From positions 8,870 through 72,869 of the forward strand of contig CAYYMJ010000007.1 in NCBI GenBank assembly GCA_964472855.1: a stretch of DNA of 64,000 nt, written 5' to 3'. The stretch comes from Tranquillimonas sp964472855 (lineage in GTDB: Bacteria; Pseudomonadota; Alphaproteobacteria; Rhodobacterales; Rhodobacteraceae). The position numbers and the translations under genes are program-made. Positions within the stretch are counted from its first letter, which is position 1. Each line of letters begins with the position of its first letter. This document shows, piece after piece, positions 16,326-24,917 of the stretch. The notes under the pieces are model-generated. The model did not search any database. It was not told the DNA's origin and worked only from the letters and a program-made list of their open reading frames with translations.

Positions 16326-18167
16326 ATGACCCGTCCGGAACGACTGGACAGCGGCCCCGACCTTGGGGCCGAGGCGCGCGCCGGCGTCGTGCATCTGCGC
16401 ATCCTCGCAACGTCTGACCTGCACGCCTGCGCAACGCCCGACCCGGCCCTGCCGAACGGCAGAGGCATGGGTCTGACCCAGATCGCCGGGCAGGTCGAGC
16501 AGATCCGTGCCCAGTCGGACAACTGCCTGCTGTTTGACAATGGCGACCTGTTGCAGGGCGGCCTGCTGGGCGACTTTCTTGCCCAGCCGCACAACTGGCC
16601 CGGCGGCCGGCATCCGCTGATCGCGGCCTTGAACTGCCTGCGCTATGACGCCGCGGCCCCCGGCAACCACGACTTCAACTATGGCCTGCCTTTTGCCGAG
16701 CGTGCCTTTGCCGGGGCCAGCTTTCCCGTGGTCTGCGCCAATCTGGTGCGCCGGCTCGAACCGACCCCAGCGCTCGACCGTCACCTGTTCCCGCCAATGG
16801 CGATGCTAAGCCGCGATCTGGTCGACGGCGCCAGCCAGCGCAGGGCCGTCAAGATCGCCGTCATCGGGCTGACCCCACCGCAAACCATCCAGTGGGACCG
16901 ACAGCTTCTGGCGGCGCGTCTCGAAGCGCGCGACATGCTTGCCGCGGCGCGCCACTGGGTCGGGCAGGCCCGGATGGGCGGGGCAGACATCGTGATCGTT
17001 CTGGCCCACAGCGGTGTGGGCGCGGCGCGGCCGGCGCCCGAAAGCGAGAATGTGGCCACGGCACTGCGCGCCCTGCCCGGCGTCGACGCGGTGGTCGCCG
17101 GACATACCCATGACGTCATCGGATCACCGCTGGCCGACAGCCGCGGGGCGCTCGCGCCTCTTGTCATGCCCGGGTCCGGGGGCTCGCATGTCGGGCTGGT
17201 CGACCTGTTGCTGCATCTCCATGACCGGACATGGACGGTCACCCGGCACATGGCGCGCGCTGTGCCGGTTTCTCCGCCGGCGGCCCCGAACGCAGGCGCC
17301 AGCCCCGTCAGCCCCGGCGGTCCGGCCGCCCGGGTGGCCGCGCTGCTGCGCAGCAGTCAGCGCCGCGCGGCGCAATCTGGCGCCACGGTCGTCGGCCGGA
17401 TCGCGCAGCCCCTTGACGGCAGCCTGCCCTGTCTGCCGGGCGACCCGGTGGCCGAACTGGTCAACGCGGCCCAGCGCCGTCTGGCGCGCCGGCTGATGCC
17501 GCCCGACCTTGCCGGTCTGCCGCTGTTGTCCGTGGCGTCGCCCTTTGCAACCGGCGCGGGCGGCCCGCAGGATTTTGTCATTCTGCCCCCCGGCCCGGTG
17601 ACCCGGGCCGATGTTCGCAGCCTCTACCCCTTTGCCAACCTTGCCTGCCTTGTCACCGTGACAGGCACCGGATTGCGGCGCTGGTTGCAGCGTGCCGCCA
17701 GCATCTTCAACGTCGTGGGCCGTGATGGTCCGCTGATCGACCCGACTGTCCCCGGCTACGTGTTCGATGTGTTCGACGGCATCGACTATGCCTTCGACCT
17801 GTCGGTTGCCGCCGGTTCCCCGGGACGGGTGGCGCAGCTTTGCCATGCCGGGCGCCCGGTCGGTGACACGGATCGTTTCGCCGTGGTGACCAACACCTAC
17901 CGCGCCAACGGCGGCGGCGGTTATCCGGCCGTGCCCGAACGCGATGTGTGGATGTTGGGCCAGACCCGGGTGAGCGACGCAATCGCCGCGCACCTGCGTC
18001 TGGGGCACCGGCCCGCCGACCGCCCGGCGAACTGGCGCCTCGACGGCCCGGCGCAGGCGCACGCCTGGATCGACGCCGGTCACGGGCCACGCACCGCCGT
18101 CCGACCCGGCCTGAAGCCGCTGGGCCTGACCCCGGAAGGATTTCAGCGCGTCCGCCTGCAATTCTGA
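16326..18167 (+). CDS. Bifunctional 2',3'-cyclic phosphodiesterase/3'-nucleotidase-like metallophosphoesterase
   Basis: A 613-residue calcineurin-type phosphoesterase of the CpdB/UshA family. The N-terminal metal-binding domain has ATSDLHA, DNGDLLQGG, GNHDFNYG and GHTHD, covering the dinuclear metal ligands. The C-terminal 5'-nucleotidase domain contains FANLACLVTVTGTGLRRWL and the substrate loop YAFDLS. It normally scavenges extracellular nucleotides. No convincing signal peptide is seen at 16326 or at the in-frame 16275 start (MVNNLLPSRN), which is odd for a periplasmic family and suggests a cytoplasmic role or non-classical export. It ends just before the SRP RNA. Confidence 0.88.
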   Translation: MTRPERLDSGPDLGAEARAGVVHLRILATSDLHACATPDPALPNGRGMGLTQIAGQVEQIRAQSDNCLLFDNGDLLQGGLLGDFLAQPHNWPGGRHPLIAALNCLRYDAAAPGNHDFNYGLPFAERAFAGASFPVVCANLVRRLEPTPALDRHLFPPMAMLSRDLVDGASQRRAVKIAVIGLTPPQTIQWDRQLLAARLEARDMLAAARHWVGQARMGGADIVIVLAHSGVGAARPAPESENVATALRALPGVDAVVAGHTHDVIGSPLADSRGALAPLVMPGSGGSHVGLVDLLLHLHDRTWTVTRHMARAVPVSPPAAPNAGASPVSPGGPAARVAALLRSSQRRAAQSGATVVGRIAQPLDGSLPCLPGDPVAELVNAAQRRLARRLMPPDLAGLPLLSVASPFATGAGGPQDFVILPPGPVTRADVRSLYPFANLACLVTVTGTGLRRWLQRAASIFNVVGRDGPLIDPTVPGYVFDVFDGIDYAFDLSVAAGSPGRVAQLCHAGRPVGDTDRFAVVTNTYRANGGGGYPAVPERDVWMLGQTRVSDAIAAHLRLGHRPADRPANWRLDGPAQAHAWIDAGHGPRTAVRPGLKPLGLTPEGFQRVRLQF

Positions 18168-18178
18168 CCCGGGTGATC

Positions 18179-18206
18179 TTGAGTTTCCGCGCGGCCCGCA
18201 TTATCT
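18179..18206 (+). promoter_or_regulatory. Putative promoter of the SRP RNA gene
   Basis: TTGAGT (18179-18184) and TTATCT (18201-18206) with a 16-bp spacer. The -10 lies about 6 bp before the predicted RNA 5' end, as expected for a stable RNA gene. It overlaps the region just after the nucleotidase stop. Confidence 0.5.
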
Positions 18207-18211
18207 GCGGT

Positions 18212-18310
18212 GCCGAGAGGTTGGCGCGGGCAGGCACCTCGCCAACCCGGTCAGGTCCGGAAGGAAGCAGCCGTAACGAGCCTCGCTTGGGTCGTTGTCC
18301 AGCCTCTCAC
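18212..18310 (+). ncRNA. ffs: Signal recognition particle RNA (4.5S type)
   Basis: RNA scaffold of SRP that binds Ffh and docks signal-sequence-bearing ribosomes at FtsY. The universally conserved tetraloop and M-domain-binding region reads GTCAGGTCCGGAAGGAAGCA at 18249-18268, followed by GCCGTAACGAG. The ends pair (GAGAGG at 18215-18220 with CCTCTC at 18303-18308), giving the expected hairpin of about 100 nt. In many alphaproteobacteria it lies right upstream of dnaX. Here two minus-strand genes (DUF1330 and ankyrin) intervene. End points are estimated to a few bases. Confidence 0.93.
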
Positions 18311-18323
18311 CCCATCCCACGGG

Positions 18324-18740
18324 TCAGAACCCGCGCTGCACCAGTGGCAGCAGCCGCGAATCCTCGATGGCCGCGGTGCGGTGGCCCAGCCCGGCCAGAT
18401 AGGTCCGGTCCCCGGCAAATGCCATGAACGCCGCGACCGAGGCTTGCCGGATCAGCATCGCGCAGTCCCATCGTTCGTCAGCCGGCCCGATCAGCCACGG
18501 CCCGCCATCGCCCAGAAAGTCGATCGCGCCGCCGCTGGCCTGCAAAAGCGGGCGGGTGTGCGCGACGTAAAGATCAAAGGCGTCCCTGCCGGTCAGCGCC
18601 TTTGCCGGGGCAAGCGCCGGCGTCTGGGAATAGTCCGCCACAGCCCGGAACCGCAGCAGGTTCAGCATCACGACCGGGCCGGAAAGGCCGCGCCGCATCA
18701 GGGCGGCGCCGGCCGCGTCGGTCGGGTAAAGATGGGCCAT
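18324..18740 (-). CDS. DUF1330 family protein
   Basis: A 138-residue protein with the DUF1330 ferredoxin-like alpha/beta fold. PVVMLNLLRFRAVADY is the family N-terminal strand, and RLLPLVQRGF closes it. The domain occurs as a small cytosolic dimer-forming unit; no reaction is established. Its ATG at 18740 shares its first base with the stop codon of the ankyrin gene (TGATG), so translation is coupled. A GTG one codon upstream is possible. The 3' end lies only 14 bp from the oppositely oriented SRP RNA. Function unknown. Confidence 0.8.
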   Translation of the reverse strand: MAHLYPTDAAGAALMRRGLSGPVVMLNLLRFRAVADYSQTPALAPAKALTGRDAFDLYVAHTRPLLQASGGAIDFLGDGGPWLIGPADERWDCAMLIRQASVAAFMAFAGDRTYLAGLGHRTAAIEDSRLLPLVQRGF

Positions 18741-20278
18741 CACGCAACCCCGCCTTCCACCACCTGCCCCGGATGCGCCTGTGCCCAGTCGCCAAGAAGG
18801 GCCGCCACCGCCGGGTCTCCGGCCCGTTCAACCGCGCGGCGCGGCAGGGCCACGCCATGGTTCAGCGCCATTTCAAGACAGGCGACATGGTCGCGCTCGT
18901 CCCGCTGGGGGCAGTTCTCGGACCCGTGGATGATGGTCGACAGCAGCGTTCCGCCATAGTTGTTGACATGCGAGATGTCGGGCCGCAGCGCCATGAACAG
19001 GGCCATGACATCGGCCATCCCCTCCCACCCGGCGGCCTGCACCGGGGTCACGCCCATCTCGTCCGGGCGATCATGTTCCAGCCCGATATCGGCCAGCGCC
19101 CGCAGATGCGCCAGCTTGCCCGGCAGATGCAGCAAACGGCCCATCAGCCCGCGATATTCGCCGGGCAGGCTGTCGGGGTTCAGGAAAACGCCGGGCTGGG
19201 GCGTGCCCTCGGCCGCCGTGGCAAGGATCGCCTCTTGCGCGGTCAGGGTCGTGTCGCCGCCCGCCGCCGCGATGGCGCTGGCTGCCCCGGCATTGCCGCA
19301 GACCCGCGCCAGCGCATAAGCGTGCACCCCGTCATGCACCGCCCCATGGTTGGCCCCGGCCGCCAGCAACTGCGCGATCATGTCGCCGTCGCACAAGCGC
19401 CGCACCGCCTGATGCAGGGCCGGTATCACCGCTGGCGGCTGACCCGAGCCATGGGCGGCCACGCCCTCGTTCGGATCGGCCCCTGCCGCCAGCAACAGCG
19501 CAACCGCCGCGTGGTCGTTGAAATCCAGCGCCCGCAGCAGCGCGTTGGTGCCGGCCGGCCGGGCGCCGAACTCCAGCAACAGGCGCAGCCCGTCGCGATG
19601 CCCAAGCTCGGTCGCGTGATAAAGCGATTCGCCGTCGTCCGGGGTGGCGCCATGTTCCAGCAGCCAGCGCGCCAGCGGCAGGTTCCCCGCATGGCCCAGC
19701 GCCCCATACAGCGCCGACAGCTTGTGGTCGCTGCCCGGCTCGGACGCATAGCCGTCGTTCACATCGGCGCCGGCGTCGACCAGCAGGCGCGCGATTTCCA
19801 GCATGTCGTCGCGCAGATCGGGGTGCGCCTTGTGCCACTGTGAAAACGTCAGGTGCAAGATCGGGCGGCGCGGGCCCAGCGTGCGGGTCGCGGCCCCGGC
19901 ATCGCCGGCCAGCGCCGCCTGCACGGCGGGCAGGTCCAGCAGCGCGATTTCGAGCCCCAGGATACCGCGCGCCAGGTCCGGCGTGTCGGCCAGCAACCGT
20001 TCGGCCACCCAATTCTGCCCGTGAAACAGCGCGATCTTCAGCCGCTGTTGCTTGCCGGCCCGGTCCAGGCCCTCGGTCTCGACCGCCAGTTTCAGGCGCG
20101 GCCAGCTTTCGAAATCGGCCTCGCGCGCGATCACATGCAGAAAGTCAGCATGTTTCAGCGCGGTCGGCCCGTCGGCGATGACGGCGCGCACGCGGTCGGC
20201 CGCCTGCGGGTCATGCGCCGCATAGGCGCGGCGCAACGCCTTGGCCTTGCGGCGCAACTGGTCCAGTGAATTGCTCAT
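18740..20278 (-). CDS. Ankyrin-repeat protein
   Basis: A 512-residue protein with no signal peptide. A short N-terminal helical region (LDQLRRKAKALRRAYAAHD, then FLHVIAREADFESWPRLKLA) is typical of a group of bacterial ankyrin proteins. It is followed by roughly ten ankyrin-like helical pairs, with diagnostic segments ARLLVDAGADVNDGY, ARWLLEHGATPDDGE, LRLLLEFGARPAG, VALLLAAGADPNEG and IAQLLAAGANHGA. It presumably mediates protein-protein contacts; the target is unknown. AGGAGA precedes the ATG at 20278. The stop overlaps the DUF1330 start. The pair interrupts the usual SRP RNA-dnaX neighbourhood and may be a lineage insertion. Confidence 0.88.
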   Translation of the reverse strand: MSNSLDQLRRKAKALRRAYAAHDPQAADRVRAVIADGPTALKHADFLHVIAREADFESWPRLKLAVETEGLDRAGKQQRLKIALFHGQNWVAERLLADTPDLARGILGLEIALLDLPAVQAALAGDAGAATRTLGPRRPILHLTFSQWHKAHPDLRDDMLEIARLLVDAGADVNDGYASEPGSDHKLSALYGALGHAGNLPLARWLLEHGATPDDGESLYHATELGHRDGLRLLLEFGARPAGTNALLRALDFNDHAAVALLLAAGADPNEGVAAHGSGQPPAVIPALHQAVRRLCDGDMIAQLLAAGANHGAVHDGVHAYALARVCGNAGAASAIAAAGGDTTLTAQEAILATAAEGTPQPGVFLNPDSLPGEYRGLMGRLLHLPGKLAHLRALADIGLEHDRPDEMGVTPVQAAGWEGMADVMALFMALRPDISHVNNYGGTLLSTIIHGSENCPQRDERDHVACLEMALNHGVALPRRAVERAGDPAVAALLGDWAQAHPGQVVEGGVA

Positions 20279-20523
20279 CGGGATTCTCCTGACGCTGCCC
20301 GATGGATCCGCCAACTGTCCGGGCAAGAGAAAAACCGATTGAAGGGTTCTTCTGCAAAACAAGGGGGTGCCGGGTCGGCTTTCCGCGGATCAGGTTGCCG
20401 CCCCCGTGCGGCAGGGGCCTTGTAACCCGACGCGCAGGCCCCGGCAAGCCAGCGGGCGGTAGACGCGGCCCCGGGCAGGGCCTAGGTTGCGCGGGTCCGA
20501 AAACCCTGCTGCTGTTGGCGTCC

Positions 20524-22284
20524 ATGTCCCAAACCGAATACCAGGTGCTTGCCCGCAAATACCGCCCCGAAACCTTTGCCGATCTCGTCGGCCAGGACGC
20601 GATGGTGCGCACGCTGAAAAACGCCTTCGCGTCTGACCGGATCGCCCAGGCGTTCATCATGACCGGCATTCGCGGCACCGGCAAAACCACCACGGCGCGG
20701 ATCATCGCCAAGGGCATGAACTGCATCGGCCCCGATGGCACCGGCGGCCCCACGACCACCCCTTGCGGCCAGTGCGAGCCCTGCCGCGCCATCTCGGCAG
20801 GCCGCCATGTCGATGTGATGGAGATGGACGCCGCCTCGAACACCGGCGTGCAGAATATCCGCGATGCGATCATTGAAACCGTCGCCTATGCCCCCACCTC
20901 GGCCCGCTTCAAGGTGTTCATCATCGACGAGGTGCACATGCTGTCGACCAGCGCCTTCAACGCGCTGCTGAAGACGCTGGAAGAGCCGCCGGCCCATGTG
21001 AAATTCATCTTTGCCACGACCGAGATCCGCAAGGTGCCGGTCACGGTGCTGTCGCGCTGCCAGCGGTTCGACCTGCGCCGGATCGAGCCCGAGGACATGA
21101 TTGCCATGCTGCGCTGCATCGCCGATGCCGAAGGCGCGCAGATCTCGGATGCGGCGCTGGGCCTGATCACCCGCGCCTCGGAAGGGTCGGCCCGCGATGC
21201 CCAGTCGCTGCTGGATCAGGCCATCAGCCACGGCGCCGGCGAAACCAGCGCCGACGAGGTGCGCGCCATGCTGGGGCTGGCCGACCGCGGGCGCGTGCTG
21301 GACCTGTTCGACCTGATCATGCGGGGCGACGCGGCCGGCGCGCTGACCGAACTGGGGCGCCAGTATGCCGACGGGGCCGACCCGATGGCCGTGCTGCGCG
21401 ACCTTGCCGAGGTCACCCATTGGGTCAGCGTGGTGCGCATCACGCCCGAGGCCGCCGAAGACCCCACCATCGGCGCCGACGAACGCGCGCGCGGACAGGC
21501 GCTGGCCGGACAGTTGCAGATGCGCGTGCTGACCCGGACATGGCAGATGCTGCTGAAGGCGCTGGACGAGGTCGCGACCGCCCCCAACGCGATGATGGCC
21601 GCCGAAATGGCGATTATCCGGCTGACCCATGTCGCCGACCTGCCGGCGCCGGAAGAATTGGTGCGCAAGCTGCGCGATACGCCAGCCCCCGCGCCCGGCC
21701 CCCCCGCCGCGCGGCCTGCGCCTGCGGGGCACGCCGGGAATGGCGGCAGCACTGGCAGCGGCGGCCACGCACCGCGCGCCGTTTCGCCACCGGCGGCCCA
21801 CGGGCATGGCCCGGCGCTGGCGCCGGCGCAGGCCCCCGACACCGCGCTGGCCCGCTTTACGCGGTTCGAACAGGTGGTCGACCTGATCCGCGCCAACCGC
21901 GACGGCAAGCTGCTGATCGAGGTTGAAACCGGCCTGCGTCTGGCCCGCTATGCACCCGGCCGGATCGAGTTCGAGCCAGCCGATCCCGCGCCCGCCGATC
22001 TGGCCGCGCGGCTGGCGCAGCGGCTGCAACTGTGGACCGGCGTCCGCTGGGCCGTCAGCGTCGTCTCAAACGGCGGCGCACCGACCATCGCCGAAACCCG
22101 CGACGCCGAAACCCGCGCCCAACGGGACAAGGCGCGGGCGCATCCGCTGGTTCAGTCCGTCCTTGCCGCCTTTCCCGGCGCAAAGATCACCGACATCCGC
22201 ACGACCGAGGCACTGATGCAGCAAGCCGCGGCCGAGGCGCTGCCCGAAATCGCCGACGAATGGGACCCGTTCGAGGACGACTAG
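20524..22284 (+). CDS. dnaX: DNA polymerase III subunit gamma/tau
   Basis: Clamp-loader ATPase that organises the replisome and loads the beta clamp. The 586-residue protein has Walker A GIRGTGKTTTAR near residue 45-56, then a zinc module with paired cysteines (CGQCEPC). Next come Walker B/DExH VFIIDEVHM and sensor 1 FIFATTE. A Pro/Ala/Gly-rich linker (about 385-440) follows. The C-terminal tau-type region ends WDPFEDD, which is common in alphaproteobacteria. No A-rich frameshift site like that making gamma in E. coli is visible. The start at 20524 is set by the conserved MSQTEYQVLARKYRP. Confidence 0.96.
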   Translation: MSQTEYQVLARKYRPETFADLVGQDAMVRTLKNAFASDRIAQAFIMTGIRGTGKTTTARIIAKGMNCIGPDGTGGPTTTPCGQCEPCRAISAGRHVDVMEMDAASNTGVQNIRDAIIETVAYAPTSARFKVFIIDEVHMLSTSAFNALLKTLEEPPAHVKFIFATTEIRKVPVTVLSRCQRFDLRRIEPEDMIAMLRCIADAEGAQISDAALGLITRASEGSARDAQSLLDQAISHGAGETSADEVRAMLGLADRGRVLDLFDLIMRGDAAGALTELGRQYADGADPMAVLRDLAEVTHWVSVVRITPEAAEDPTIGADERARGQALAGQLQMRVLTRTWQMLLKALDEVATAPNAMMAAEMAIIRLTHVADLPAPEELVRKLRDTPAPAPGPPAARPAPAGHAGNGGSTGSGGHAPRAVSPPAAHGHGPALAPAQAPDTALARFTRFEQVVDLIRANRDGKLLIEVETGLRLARYAPGRIEFEPADPAPADLAARLAQRLQLWTGVRWAVSVVSNGGAPTIAETRDAETRAQRDKARAHPLVQSVLAAFPGAKITDIRTTEALMQQAAAEALPEIADEWDPFEDD

Positions 22285-22362
22285 CAGCCTTTCACGTCAA
22301 GCTTGATCCAGATGTGATCACCCGACGCGCCGGCCCTCATGTCAGGTTGCGCCGGTTGATTC

Positions 22363-22379
22363 AGGTCTGGATGAGACCT
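22363..22379. promoter_or_regulatory. Inverted repeat upstream of the P450 gene
   Basis: AGGTCT and AGACCT flank GGATG, about 100 bp before the P450 start in the 191-bp gap after dnaX. It is operator-like by symmetry; no regulator is assigned. Confidence 0.3.
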
Positions 22380-22475
22380 ACGCTGGCCACCTCTGCGGGT
22401 GCCGGTAATTGCGGGTCATCGTGGACCGGGCCACGCGCAACGCGCTCGCCTTACCTCAGTCAATGGCTTGAATGA

Positions 22476-23696
22476 ATGGGCGGGCGCATGGCACTCAGTT
22501 TCGGAGAAGACGGGATTCCCCTGGTTACAGTGGAACGACTGGCAGAGTTGCCACCATCGGATATCGACGATCAGCGCCGAACGACGCCGTTGGTTCGCAC
22601 CGGCGAGATGCGCGTCGTCGCCCTTCGCTGCGACGATGTGGAAAAGCTGTCGAACGATCCGGGCCTGATGCAACTGCCCGGTGCGCCCTATGCTGATGCA
22701 ATGGGTATCCCGCCGGGGCGCTGCCGCGGTTTTCTCGAAGGGTCCATGCTGATGAGCAACGGGGCCGATCACAAACGACTGCGCGGGGCGTTCGCGAAAA
22801 CCTTTGCGCACCCTGTGGTGCGCGGCAAACGTGAACAGGTTCGCGCGGTGGCCGACCGGATCGTCGCCGATCTGCCGCGTGGCGAAGACTTTGACTTCCT
22901 TGCACTTTGCGCCTCGCGCCTGCCCGCCGAAATGATCGCCGAGGTTCTGGGCCTGCCGGTCGACCAGAGCACGTGGTTCGCCACACGCGTCTATTCGTTC
23001 AGCCGCTGCCTGATGTTGCCCTATGATATCGAGCATCATGACGAGATCGAAGCAGCCGCTGAAGCGCTCTATTGTTTCGTCGCCGACGCGCTTGACGAGC
23101 GTCGCGAAACGCCGCGCGACGACCTTTTGTCCAGGCTGGTCACCGACGAAAGTGCCCGCGCTCTGGCAGCCGAAGAGCTGATCCATCAGGTGATGTCCGT
23201 CATTCTCGCCGGCAGCGATACAACCCGCTCTGGTTTTAACATCACCGTCGGGCGGCTTTTGGGCGATCGCGCAATCTGGGACGAGGTGCGCGCGCAGCCC
23301 AATCTTATCCCCGCGGCCATCGACGAGGCGCTGCGCATCGAGCCGCCCGTAGGCTCGATGCCGCGCTTTACGCCCGCCCCGGTCGCGCTGGACAACATGA
23401 CAATCCCTCCGGGGCAGGTGCTGGGCCTGTCCACCCTTTCCGCAATGCGAGACGAAAACCGCATCAAGCTGCCCGAAACCTTCGATCTGCACCGCAAGGA
23501 CCATGTGCGTCCGCATCTGGTGTTCGGCGGCGGTGCGCATCGTTGTCTGGGCGAAATGCTGGCCCGGATCGAGTTGGAAGAAGGGCTGGCCGCGCTGATG
23601 GAAGCCGTGCCCGAGATCGAGATGATCGAGGCGCCGCACATGTTGGGTTTCGGCGGCATCCGGCGGTCGACACCTCTTGTCGCCCGGATCGGTTGA
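22476..23696 (+). CDS. Cytochrome P450
   Basis: A soluble bacterial P450 monooxygenase of 406 residues, close to the usual length. The oxygen-activating I-helix reads AGSDTT, the ExxR motif is EALR (IDEALRIEPP), and the heme loop is FGGGAHRCLG with the thiolate ligand Cys357. The meander region and beta-sheet (DNMTIPPGQVLGLS) are standard. The start may be 22476 or the ATG at 22488; neither has a strong Shine-Dalgarno sequence. It needs a ferredoxin and reductase, neither of which is adjacent. It sits between dnaX and ybaB-recR, which normally adjoin, suggesting insertion. Its visibly less GC-rich codons agree with this. Substrate unknown. Confidence 0.92.
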   Translation: MGGRMALSFGEDGIPLVTVERLAELPPSDIDDQRRTTPLVRTGEMRVVALRCDDVEKLSNDPGLMQLPGAPYADAMGIPPGRCRGFLEGSMLMSNGADHKRLRGAFAKTFAHPVVRGKREQVRAVADRIVADLPRGEDFDFLALCASRLPAEMIAEVLGLPVDQSTWFATRVYSFSRCLMLPYDIEHHDEIEAAAEALYCFVADALDERRETPRDDLLSRLVTDESARALAAEELIHQVMSVILAGSDTTRSGFNITVGRLLGDRAIWDEVRAQPNLIPAAIDEALRIEPPVGSMPRFTPAPVALDNMTIPPGQVLGLSTLSAMRDENRIKLPETFDLHRKDHVRPHLVFGGGAHRCLGEMLARIELEEGLAALMEAVPEIEMIEAPHMLGFGGIRRSTPLVARIG

Positions 23697-23918
23697 CTTG
23701 TAATCGGTCGGACACAGCCGCGACGCCTGAGGCGGCAAATCCCAGGTGCAATGGCGTGATCCGGCGCAAGACCCTTTTGCCCGCCGCCCGGCGCGGGGCA
23801 GGTCGGCGCGGGAACCGCCGCCCGCGCAGGCCGGATCGACCGGCGAACCCCGCAGCCCCTTGTCCGGGCCGGCGCCAGACCGTATCTCTGCCAGACCGCG
23901 ACAAAGAGGAATGCGACG

Positions 23919-24263
23919 ATGCTGAAGGGTCTGGGCCAACTGGGCGACATGGGCAAGATGATGAAGGCCGCGCAGGAAATGCAGGGCAAGATGGCCGAAC
24001 TGCAGGAAAGCCTTGGCAGCATCACCGTCACCGGCGAAAGCGGCGCCGGTCTGGTCAAGGCCACGGCCACCGCCAAGGGCGAACTGACGGCGCTGGACAT
24101 CGACCCGTCGATCTTTCACGCCGATGAAAAAGAGGTGGTCGAAGACCTGATCGTCGCCGCCGTCAAGGACGCGCAGACCCGCGCCGCCGAACGCAGCCAG
24201 CAGGAAATGCAGCGCCTGACCGAAGGGCTGGGACTGCCGGCGGGCATGAAGCTGCCCTTCTGA
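23919..24263 (+). CDS. ybaB: YbaB/EbfC nucleoid-associated protein
   Basis: Small DNA-binding protein, 114 residues. It has the Met-rich amphipathic N-terminal helix (MLKGLGQLGDMGKMMKAAQEM) of the YbaB/EbfC family, a central antiparallel sheet (GAGLVKATATAKGELTALDI) and a C-terminal helix. Homologues form tweezer-like dimers that bridge DNA and are linked to recombination with RecR. AAAGAGGA precedes the ATG. recR starts 8 bp after its stop, so the two are an operon. The usual upstream partner dnaX is separated from it by the P450 gene and 222 bp of apparently non-coding DNA. Confidence 0.95.
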   Translation: MLKGLGQLGDMGKMMKAAQEMQGKMAELQESLGSITVTGESGAGLVKATATAKGELTALDIDPSIFHADEKEVVEDLIVAAVKDAQTRAAERSQQEMQRLTEGLGLPAGMKLPF

Positions 24264-24271
24264 GCCCGCCC

Positions 24272-24868
24272 ATGGCCGCCAGCCAGGAAATCGAGGCCCT
24301 GATCGAACTGATGGCCAAACTGCCGGGGCTGGGTCCGCGGTCGGCCCGGCGCGCGGTGCTGCACCTGATCAAGAAACGCGGCCTGCTGATGATGCCGCTG
24401 GCCGACGCGATGCAGGCGGTGGCGGCAACGGCGCGCGAATGCGTGACCTGTGGCAATATCGGCACCGGCGAGACCTGCGACATCTGCCGCGACCCGCGGC
24501 GCAGCAGCGCCGAGATTTGCGTGGTCGAGGATGTGGCCGACCTGTGGGCGATGGAGCGGTCAGGGGTGTTCAAGGGCCGGTATCACGTGCTGGGCGGAAC
24601 GCTGTCGGCGCTGGACGGGGTCGGGCCCGAAGACCTGCGCATCCCGCACCTTGTGTCGCGCGTGCGGCAGGGCGGCGTGACCGAGGTGATCCTGGCGCTT
24701 GGGGCCACGGTCGACGGTCAGACCACCGGTCACTATATCGCTGATGAACTGGGCGGCAGCGGTGCCGCCGTCACCTCGCTGGCCCGCGGCGTTCCCGTCG
24801 GCGGCGAGCTTGACTATCTCGACGACGGAACGATTTCAGCCGCCCTGTCGGCCCGGCGCCGGGTCTGA
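24272..24868 (+). CDS. recR: Recombination mediator RecR
   Basis: Works with RecF and RecO to load RecA at single-strand gaps. The 198-residue product has the N-terminal helix-hairpin-helix (LPGLGPRSARRAVLHLI) and a C4 zinc finger (CVTCGNIGTGETCDIC). The Toprim domain (ICVVEDVADLWAMERS, then GRYHVLGGTLSALDGVGPED) and the C-terminal Walker B-like segment near GATVDGQTT complete the family order. Length and domain order are standard. It is co-transcribed with ybaB. Confidence 0.97.
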   Translation: MAASQEIEALIELMAKLPGLGPRSARRAVLHLIKKRGLLMMPLADAMQAVAATARECVTCGNIGTGETCDICRDPRRSSAEICVVEDVADLWAMERSGVFKGRYHVLGGTLSALDGVGPEDLRIPHLVSRVRQGGVTEVILALGATVDGQTTGHYIADELGGSGAAVTSLARGVPVGGELDYLDDGTISAALSARRRV

Positions 24869-24917
24869 CGCGGGCGCAAGGCCCACGACTTGCCGGCGGC
24901 TGCCGGCGGCCGCGGTC

